Source of the DNA: Gymnopus androsaceus JB14
Lineage: Eukaryota > Basidiomycota > Agaricomycetes > Agaricales > Omphalotaceae
Assembly (NCBI GenBank): GCA_009733575.1
Contig: ML769445.1
Location: forward strand, 1-64,000
Direction of reading: 5' to 3'
Length of the DNA stretch: 64,000 bases
Part shown: in pieces, positions 56,701 to 64,000 of the stretch
Numbering within the stretch: the stretch's first letter is position 1
Layout: the number at the start of each line of letters is the position of its first letter
Program-made: the position numbers and the translations under genes
The notes under the pieces: model-generated
The model's input: the letters and a program-made list of their open reading frames with translations, nothing else
Databases searched by the model: none
What the model was told of the DNA's origin: nothing

Positions 56701-57996
56701 TGTAGCAAACTGCTTGCAATCTATTGATTAGATCTGTTACCAGATCCACTTTGACTGTTAAAAGCTCAGCTATAGCTTTGCATGTCAATGGCTTCCCTGC
56801 AGAGATGATTGCATACATAATCATCCAATCTTCTACTGTTTCCTCCTTGGAGAGCTCTTCTGCTGAAATAGCACTATTCATAATCCCAGCATAAAGTTGT
56901 TGGATGTCCTCTGGGTTGTTTTCCTGCTTGAGTGAATGTATCAATCTTTCTTGCTGTCTTGTAAGACTTTTGACACTCTTCACATGTTTAACTATGGTTG
57001 CTGCATAAATAAATAGCTTTCCTGACAATGAGGTGAGCTGTTGGAGTTGCTCCTCTGCTGAGTATATCCCATTCAACTCAGCTTCAACATAATTGTATAT
57101 ATCTTCTTGCACTAAACTATCTGCCACTTGATGAAGAACAAATTTGTTGATATATAGAAATGTCTCAGTCTGGGCTGGGTGGCCTGAGTCCATAAGCTGT
57201 TGGATTGCCTGCTCTGGGCGACTAGTCATGAAAAACTTTAATCCAGGCAATTCTCTGTTCTGAATTGCTGCTATGAGTGGTTCAAGCACTTGTGAAGCTT
57301 CATGGCATTCATCCAAAGCATCCACAACAAGAACTGGTGTATATAGTCTTATCTGCTGCTCATTAACAGCTGCATTCCATGGCTGGACCAAGAGTGTTTT
57401 TATCTGCTCCTCTGGATTCCTTACTGGATAATCAGGATCTTCTTGCAAGACATTTTTAAGTGAAGTTGCAAATATTCCAGAGAATTTAGCTAGCTGATAT
57501 GCCAATGTAGGAACAATCATCCTGTAGTCCCTGCATTCTGGGATTTGGCGGGAGCAGAAAAAGGTCCCAGCAAGTAGACCTTTTTCCTTTAATATTGTAC
57601 AAAGGGACATGGCAATTGTACTTTTGCCTGTTCCAGCCATTCCACACATCCAATAGCCTTGTGAAGTATAAGGGCTGTTGCTGGAAGCCCATTTCTCAAT
57701 GTCAGAGAGAATTTGTGCCCTTGTACCAGGACTGCATGACTTGCAAGCATTGTTGGTACCCACATCTGTATTATAAAATGCCTGGGGTGAGTAAGCCAGC
57801 TTTCCCATAATAATTTTCTATTAATTGCATTTAGATAGTCAGTTTTGGTTTACTGCTTAGACTCACCTCCAAAATTTGGGGATCTTGATAAGAATGGTAT
57901 TGATTTCCTAGAACAGTTACATTGTAGAACTCTCCGCCATGTATGCAGAAATCTCGAGCATTCGGGAACATTACTGAGGGTGTTGAAGGGGGCATG
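53746..57996 (-). CDS. NACHT-WD40 (NLR-like) protein with an in-frame stop
   Basis: Fungal NACHT-WD40 proteins are NLR-like STAND ATPases; HET-E and HET-D of Podospora mediate non-self recognition. Minus-strand exons: about 57996-57867, 57817-53995, 53942-53746. Exon 1 carries the common N-terminal motif (FCIHGGEFYNVTV), but a one-base shift (an extra t at aatt, 57961) separates it from the only nearby ATG, so the start is uncertain. NACHT: GMAGTGKST (Walker A) and VLVVDALDEC (Walker B). Then a TAG at 56222-56224, in frame with both sides; no suitable intron removes it. 15 complete WD40 units and one truncated unit follow. Exon 3 encodes WSLSSDGWIYFPN and RTGYTKLSFAG, a tail usual for these proteins. 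Either a pseudogene or two products/readthrough. Confidence 0.8.
54033..55998 (-). repeat. WD40 tandem repeat array
   Basis: Sixteen units of 126-129 bp, mostly identical at the DNA level. Consensus unit: LQGHDDWV-SVAFSPDGTR followed by IVSGS-DKTLRIWDATTGVQ and IGDP. Variation is concentrated at two places: H(D/Y/H)(D/N)(W/P)V(Y/S/N/H/G)S and GS(R/L/G/Q/E/D/I)D. One unit is cut after HSVAF (near 54550) and one lacks a codon (LQGHDWV, near 54961). The first and last units are the most diverged. Confidence 0.9.
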
Positions 57997-58381
57997 ATGA
58001 TGGTTGATGTTCAAGGTATAACTGTAACGTTGTCACACTCCCACAAACAAATTGAGGGTAGGCTTTGAAGCATGTTACGAACACGCAGTTGCTGTTCGTT
58101 ACAACTTAACCACAATACCTCCACCACAAACCCCTCCGATGTTATCACCACCGCTAGCACCATTTCTGGGTTAAAACCACCGAGACAGGGCAATCTAGTC
58201 TGCCTGAGTTATGATACCCTCGATGATAGAGGCATGAGACGCTTGGAAGAGTCCGTTCGGATCATTCCACAGGAATGTGGAATGCGGAACCGGATGCCGG
58301 TCTGCTTCACACCGCGCGTGCCGCCTATATAGCTATCGTAGTTCTCATCGTTTTTTTGCTTTCCCAATCACACCACCAATA

Positions 58382-58995
58382 ATTATGCTTCAGCCATACT
58401 GAAGCATTATGTGAAATGAATTATTTCATTACATATGTGAAATGTATTTTTTTGGACAAGTATAGAAAATACAGGTTTCAATGGACTAATGAAGGGATTA
58501 AAGTCCAACTTTTCGAATTTAGAACTTTATACAGATGTGTGAAAGAAAAAATTTCAAGCAGGCTCAGAAAACAATAGTTTCATTGTAGACCTGAAAGTCC
58601 TGCTTTCACAAGTGAAAGCGATTGTTTCAAAGAACAATTCAATTTCGCCCTGAAAGAATGCCTTTCGCTGTGCGGTTTGGCAGCGGCCCGGACCGGGACG
58701 AGAATCGAAGTGTTGTCTTTCGGGAACCAGCTGAAAGGTTTCTCCGAAACAAATAGTTTCACTCTTGTTGTGAAACAGAAGAATTCACTCCACAGCGAAA
58801 CCATTGTGTTCAGAGCTTAATTGAAAGATGTTCTTTCAAAAGTCTGTTTAAAATTCAAAATTCCAATGGCCTGAATGTAATTCCTTTGTAAGTCCAACGA
58901 AATATTTATTTTATACACTTGTCCGAAAACATATATTTTGCGTATGTACTGAAATATTTCATTTCCGATTATGCTTCAGTTTGACTGAAGCATAA
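58382..58995. mobile_element. Nested 614-bp inverted-repeat MITE
   Basis: Ends attatgcttcag and ctgaagcataat, each the start of a small hairpin (atgcttcag/ctgaagcat). The inverted arms can be followed for about 160 bp with mismatches. The centre is full of tgaaag/ctttca words that pair with each other. It has no coding capacity. No clear target duplication is seen. Confidence 0.75.
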
Positions 58996-59079
58996 TATTT
59001 GGCAGTGTGAATGCCTCCCATGTCCCCAGACATATTAGCAGGCATTGCACAAGAGTGACTTAAGGGAGCTGCTGAGGCT

Positions 59080-59241
59080 GCATGCTTTGTGGCACTGGTA
59101 GGAGTACTATATGCATCTACTGCTTACTGGGACCCAATACGGCCTTACCACACCTCAAAACTTACAGGAAAAGAGTGGGTAGATGAGCTGTTGGAAGGAC
59201 ATTCAGACTGTATCTATACAGAGCTTTATGACCATCTCCAG
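59080..59241 (+). pseudogene. PIF/Harbinger-like transposase fragment
   Basis: A short frame reads RPYHTSKLTGKEWVDELLEG followed by HSDCIYTEL and ends in a stop at 59242. The YHTSxLTGxxWVxELLxGH pattern is common just upstream of the catalytic core of fungal Harbinger-type (DDE) transposases. The catalytic core is absent. Assignment rests on this one motif. Confidence 0.5.
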
Positions 59242-59756
59242 TAACATGAGGGCTGAGAAAGGTAACAAGCGAACTGATGCACTGTATTGTCCAAACTGCA
59301 TTGCCTTTCGCGGTTTTTGGGTCAAGATATTGGTGCTGAGAAGTACAAGTGAACCCATAAAATAGCTTATAACCGATTCCACGGTCTCCAGCTTTTCGTT
59401 TACTCATAAGATACTCTAGAATACTACAGTGACAATAGCGAAAGAAGAAGCGGTTAAGCGGACCGGCATCCGGTTCCGCATTCCACATTCCTGTGGAATG
59501 ATCCGAACGGACTCGAAGGATGGAGTGACCATAGACCTGTGATTGGATCGTATGCAGTATATCTGTGATCTATCCCATTATTTTCAGTTTTCTTGTGCTC
59601 CGTATGTTCTGTTACTGTTACTACGTTTCTTTGGATTCATTAATCGTATTTTACTACATATCTTTTTTATTGGACTGCAATACCATACCTACGGTAAACA
59701 TGATTCAAACCGCAAACTGTGCGAGAGTATTTATTTCACTTTGGACTTTCTTCTTT

Positions 59757-62700
59757 TCACCTCCGTCGTGCTTGTACTTTGTACGCCCCTTCCAACCGAG
59801 CACGATTACGATGCTGCTGCGTCGCCAAAGTCTCCGCTTCCTCATTCTTCAAAATACCAACCACAGTCTTGGCTGCTGCAACGTCCCCGCGCAGATAAAA
59901 TGCCTTTACGAACAGTTTGTACAAAGGCCGTACATGTCGCTCGAAAGATATGTTGGGGTTTAGATCCAATGCCCGAAAGGAGAGGAATCTCTCGCCAGTG
60001 GAGATTGTGCCAAAAGGGACATTGTTGACTCTACGCCAGTGGAGTCCCTACGGGGTACCCGATACGAATACAGTCGTCAAACAGCATTCGGACCTTGGTA
60101 GAGTCCACAGTTCTCCAACGAAGCATGGCTTCCATAAAGATGTTGAACGTTACTCGGTCTCCAGTGAATCCAAATTCCTCCACGAGGTATTTTCTCGTCC
60201 GAAAAAGTCTCTTCAGAGACTGAAAGTTTCGTGTACCAAAACTTTTGATGATACGATGCAGGAAAAGGTTTCCAAACCACAGATTTTGTAGATTCGTCCA
60301 TGTGTGGCAGGGACTCCCGGAAAAGGCGTCTGGCTGCTACGGGTCGTTTGGACGATATGAGAATGGAGAGAGCGTATCTGATGCTCGGAATGTCATTGGC
60401 TTTTTGGCGACGAAGGATCGAGAGTACGTTGCCACTAAAACGTCGCACGAAACGATTGTGGAAAAGCTGTTTGAAACCAGGCTCTTTGTAGACGCGTCCA
60501 AGTGACGCAAGGAGCGCTGGAAGAGACGGTTAGCAGCCTTGGGTCGGTTGGATAGTACGAGAACGGAAAGAGCATATCTTATGTTCGGTATATCATGGAT
60601 CTTTCGACGATGGAGGATGGTGAGTACGCGGCCGGGCAGATTACAATTGGGGATCGCGGTCCGAAAATGTACTCTGTGGACCATGTCTTCAACTGTTGAC
60701 CGAGCCATCCTCGGCTTCGAACTGTGAAGCGACATGGCGAGGGCGTTAGCGCCTCCTCGGTGAAGCCCAAGAATCAACTTTTGTCGGAAAGCATCCAACG
60801 AGGAACCCTCCATTCTGCTCTGCACAACACGGTAAAGACGAGTAGCGAGAGCAAACTGTCGATGACGAAGAATAAGGCCAAGTAATCTCTGTAAGATTCG
60901 AGGGTTGATAAAGGAGGGCGCGCGTTCGTTGACCAGTTCGACTATCCGGATAACATCTAGAGTGTGACCTGAGATGACCAAGAGTGGAAACGAGCACCGC
61001 AGCAGAGCCTTCATTCTGGATGTCGGTGTTTTAGATTGCAAAAGTCCTGTATAAAACGCGCCCTAGAATACTTCCCAAGGCTGGGAGAAGATACTGATAG
61101 CACTGTGCACGCAGTGATTCCAGTACAGCTAAAACTACCTCTTCCCTTTGAACAGGATCGAGATCAAGCTCTAGTATAGGGAACACAGCATGGACTCGAA
61201 CTGGAGCTAGAGCCATTCCCAACAAAGTGATAACTTTTGCTCCGACCGGCACACGATGAGAAACGCAGAATTCGTAAAATTCATGCGCGTTCAGCACATC
61301 TCGAGCAATTAATTGTCGGAGGATCGCTTCTGCATGAGAGCCAGGTAGAGCTAAAGGCTCATGCCTCTCGAAAAAGCGAAGGAGATCTGCCCATATTTTT
61401 CCGTGACAACGAATCGAGGCTTCGACATAATCCCCAATGAGAGCCTTCAACTTGAGTTCGATCAACAGTGGTATGCTTCAGATCCATGCTCCAAAGCGCA
61501 TTATCCAGGGAATAGCGACGACATTGGTCCAGAATGTACATGTCTTGTGTGCGTCCAGCGAGACGCAGAAAGGAGCTAGTAACCGCTCGAGAGACTAAAG
61601 ATGGGCCTATCGGATTCGATACGTTTCCATTTTGCCCACAATGCGTTTGTGATGGCTCGTACTTCGGATCCCTGGGAAGATGGTATATTACCGGGGACCA
61701 CAGTCTCAAGCATCGCCAAAGTCAGAACGACATGCCAGTCGCTGAAATGACGCTCAAGAGACATATGTTCCAAGGATAGGTGTGCTGTGACCATTTCGAG
61801 CGTTCTGGTACAATGCAAAGAATGCAAAGTTTGCCCAGCGAACCTCGACGGATCGTGAAGGGCCTAGAGCATCCTGCAGTTGGCGGTGTGCCCATTGATT
61901 GACGGATAAGGGAACAGGCACTCTGAAGAATGGGAAGAGCGGGGCAGCAAGGGTTGGGACAAGGTGTGAAATGCCCAAAGCAAGGCGTTCGTGGCGCTTG
62001 GTGAGAGAGTTGAACATATGAGTAGCCATATATCGACCGGCGACGAACTGATTTGGTGGGACATGGCAGAAGCGCTCCCATAGAGAAAGAAGAACCTCGT
62101 TCTTCATAGATTCGCTCAAATCTTTGGAAAATGAAAGGAAGAGATCCCATACGAGGTCAAGAGAACGCCCGCTGAATGTTGGAATGCAAGCGCAGTATGC
62201 CACATAGATCAGAAATGCGCAGTGTTCAGGAATTCCGGGTTGCGGACAATAGTAAAGTGCCAATGTAAGGAGCCAACATGATCAGGGAATCTGGTCTTCT
62301 GCCATATTTGACGGTAATGAAATGAGGCGTTAGGGAGTGTTTTCGTGTTGCGTCCTGCGTATTACGGGTAAGCCTCAGTCCTGTACTACATAGAAGCAAG
62401 GAACATACCAAGTGTATTTTTCTTGACATCGGCATGGAACCTTGCAACCCAAGCGCACATAACCCAATAGTGATCTCCGTCATTAAGCGAATAACCCATG
62501 CTTTTCTTGTCTTCTGCCACCTTTATAAGATACGACCAATATGGATAAGAAGAAGGACCGTCGACGTAGTCGCTGGATATACGCAGAGCATCTGGAGGAA
62601 GAGAAGATGCACCGAATATGCTGATCAAAGTACTGAGCTGGCCAGGACCAAGCTTCCGGAGCTGCGAACGGGCTCGTACTGATTGGTAGAGATCAACAAG

Positions 62701-62974
62701 CTTTTCTGGAGGAAGTTTCGTCGAAGGCCTCGAGGAAAGATAACCACGAAGCGTCTCGCATTCTTTCGTACGTTCTTTTGACGCGTCTTTCCGAGATGAG
62801 GGGATGAGAGGAAAGTCTGCTGCAGGTACTGGCCTGGCTTTAATGAAAGACGAAAGGAATCTGAAGGAATTCAATCTGTAGATATTTAGGTCAAAATTCT
62901 ACAAAATCGAAAGCAACATACCGAATGCGATAGCTGCCGTAGCCGCCCGGATATGGACGGTCGACTGGAGGCAT
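59757..62974 (-). CDS. Large helical-repeat (PPR-like) protein, probably mitochondrial; frameshifted
   Basis: The start at 62974 gives MPPVDRPYPGGYGSYRIR, joined over an intron (62875-62921) to LNSFRFLSSFIKARPVPA; the Arg/Ser-rich start may be a mitochondrial signal. Downstream blocks are helix pairs: KLVDLYQSVRARSQLRKLG, LILRHRQFALATRLYRVVQS, IPNIRYALSVLVLSNRPKAA followed by NRLFQRSLRHLDASTK, then a close relative of that unit (SIRYALSILISSKRPVAARR), and a C-terminus ending VGILKNEEAETLA. Such tandem helix pairs resemble fungal PPR-like organelle RNA proteins, but I cannot confirm the family. Joining the blocks needs shifts near 62260, 61810, 61040 and 60470, so either the gene is decaying or the sequence has indel errors. 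Its 3' 0.8 kb is duplicated at 52 kb. Confidence 0.5.
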
Positions 62975-63456
62975 CGCAACATTCCATTGCAATTGAATTC
63001 GAGCAAAACTTTCGCGCCTCTTTGCGCGCGACACGAAGGTCAAGAGAACGAAACGTAGGTTTTTTAAGGCGCCGTACGGCAAAGGTTACGGCTCGGCAAT
63101 TCCGGGGATCGACCGCCCGACAGCATCGCCACACCGGATTCTCTCCAGACAACGCGACTCAAACGCGTCGATTTTGAGTCGATTTTGACTCGGTATTACA
63201 ACTTGCTTAGAATGATATTTTGTATTGTGCTATAGTCTACACACCTGCCAATAATATGTAGCTGGCTACAAATAATCGCGGATGAACGCAACCAAAACTA
63301 TACTACTCTCCCACGATCACGAACAAAAACTACAAAAACTTTCGGGCGCTCTTTTTTTCTCTTCATTCACGCCTTTAAACATCCTTCAGATATATAGAGT
63401 GTATCAGCTGGGAGGCACATCTCAATCTCACTCTCAAACCTATAAAATAATTCGAA
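62975..63456. promoter_or_regulatory. Divergent intergenic region upstream of RPP0
   Basis: 482 bp between two divergent start codons. Long C/T-rich tracts just upstream of the ribosomal gene (63300-63450, ctctcccacg, ctctttttttctcttc) fit the pyrimidine-rich promoters usual for highly expressed fungal genes. No canonical TATA box could be assigned. Confidence 0.5.
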
Positions 63457-64000
63457 ATGGGTGCTACTCGTGCTGACAAGGAACTTTACTTCCAGAAACT
63501 AAAGGAACTCCTTCAAAAATATCGTATGTGTAGATTTTATTTCTTTTTTCCAAGTCGATCTCACTGCCTTGCAGCCTCGATTTTCATCGTAAACGTCGAC
63601 AATGTCGGTTCCAACCAGATGCATCAAATCCGAGTCGCTCTCCGTGGCAAGGGTGTTGTGCTGATGGGTAAGAACACCATGGTCCGCAGAGCCCTCCGAT
63701 CTATTCTCTCCGAGAACCCTCAGTTCGAGAAACTCCTTCCTCACGTCAGAGGAAACATTGGTTTCGTCTTCACCAATGGTGACCTCAAAGAAGTTCGTGA
63801 AGTTATCGTTGCCAACAAGGTCGCTGCTCCTGCTCGTGCCGGTGCCTTTGCCCCCAAGGACGTCACTGTCCCTGCTGGTAACACTGGTATGGAACCCGGA
63901 AAGACTTCCTTCTTCCAGGCTCTTGGTATCCCCACCAAGATCGCTCGTGGAACGATTGAAATCGTTAGCGACGTCAAGGTCGTTGTTGCTGGAACCCGTG
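63457..64000 (+). CDS. RPP0: 60S acidic ribosomal protein P0, 5' part (runs off the window)
   Basis: P0 is the scaffold of the ribosomal stalk, binding P1/P2 and 28S rRNA at the GTPase centre. Exon 1 (63457-63523) encodes [20 protein letters not shown]; intron 63524-63574 (gtatgt...ttgcag); exon 2 continues [57 protein letters not shown] and [20 protein letters not shown], all highly conserved in eukaryotic P0. The frame is clean up to base 64000, where the window ends at about residue 165 of a protein that is usually about 310 long. Confidence 0.96.
   Translation, partial: MGATRADKELYFQKLKELLQKYRMCRFYFFFPSRSHCLAASIFIVNVDNVGSNQMHQIRVALRGKGVVLMGKNTMVRRALRSILSENPQFEKLLPHVRGNIGFVFTNGDLKEVREVIVANKVAAPARAGAFAPKDVTVPAGNTGMEPGKTSFFQALGIPTKIARGTIEIVSDVKVVVAGTR

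Larger units (their letters stand above)
58250..59513. mobile_element. 1,264-bp element with 53-bp perfect terminal inverted repeats
   Basis: The ends agtccgttcggatcattcca... and ...tggaatgatccgaacggact are perfect inverted repeats over 53 bp. Within each arm lies a palindrome (cattccaca ggaa tgtggaatg). The flanks are ggaag on the left and cgaag on the right; comparison with the left duplicate (cttggaaggacgg) shows that this segment is a clean insertion with a target duplication of about 4-5 bp. The interior holds a nested 614-bp inverted-repeat element and a short transposase-like fragment. Superfamily unassigned. Confidence 0.9.
58090..59580 (+). pseudogene. 3' fragment of the 5-phosphatase, right copy
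   Basis: It encodes SDVITTASTISGLKPPRQ and LSYDTLDDRGMRRLE, then the inverted-repeat element, then SDHRPVIGSYAVYL-type sequence at 59525-59570. It lacks everything upstream of these last motifs, so it is a dead 3' fragment. Confidence 0.85.
58090..60552 (+). repeat. Right copy of the locus duplication, interrupted
   Basis: Counterpart of 51694-52800. It starts in aaccacaatacctccacc and ends near gcagccttgggtcggttg. The copy is split at 58249/59514 by the 1,264-bp inverted-repeat element. This copy is continuous with the complete helical-repeat gene, while the left copy is continuous with the complete phosphatase gene. Confidence 0.9.

Overview
The window is nuclear DNA of a mushroom-forming basidiomycete (Agaricomycetes). 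Introns are short (about 50-60 bp), and the gene families are typical of the group: a glyoxal-oxidase-type copper radical oxidase, a NACHT-WD40 protein, DUF6533/DUF6534-like membrane proteins, a Ngaro-type tyrosine-recombinase retroelement, Ty3/gypsy elements and many MITE-like repeats. I could not name the species.

Layout. 1-8.75 kb is a graveyard of mobile elements. It opens with a 3' fragment of an ARID gene, then gypsy LTRs with gag, protease and the start of RT, interrupted by a solo LTR. A 5'-truncated Ngaro-like element follows; its recombinase is split by a second solo LTR with a perfect CAACT target duplication. A VTT-domain (TMEM41/Tvp38) gene sits at 10.1-11.5 kb. 11.5-18.9 kb is non-coding and repeat dense, with two small inverted-repeat families that share termini, a large palindrome and an assembly gap. 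18.9-27.9 kb holds a decayed and a near-complete copy of an ARID-domain gene. A Saf4/YJU2B-type splicing factor, a glutaredoxin, a TA-flanked MITE, a purine nucleoside phosphorylase relic and the copper radical oxidase follow, up to 37 kb. 37-48 kb carries membrane-protein genes and relics, a predicted secreted protein, a disordered protein, an F-box relic, a decayed S10 carboxypeptidase and an intact epimerase.

The most unusual part is 48.8-63 kb. An inositol polyphosphate 5-phosphatase (+) and a helical-repeat, probably mitochondrial, gene (-) appear once to have been convergent neighbours. Their shared 3' region now exists twice (51.7-52.8 kb and 58.1-60.55 kb). Between the two copies lies a 5.3 kb block with a NACHT-WD40 (NLR-like) gene bearing about 15 nearly identical WD40 units and one in-frame TAG. 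The right-hand copy is further interrupted by a 1,264-bp element with perfect 53-bp terminal inverted repeats, which itself contains a nested MITE and a PIF/Harbinger-like fragment. The window ends inside the ribosomal stalk protein P0 gene.

Several conserved genes show apparent single-base insertions, often in homopolymers. I cannot tell assembly error from real decay, so intactness calls for those genes are provisional. All domain calls come from motifs recognised by eye; no database search was run.
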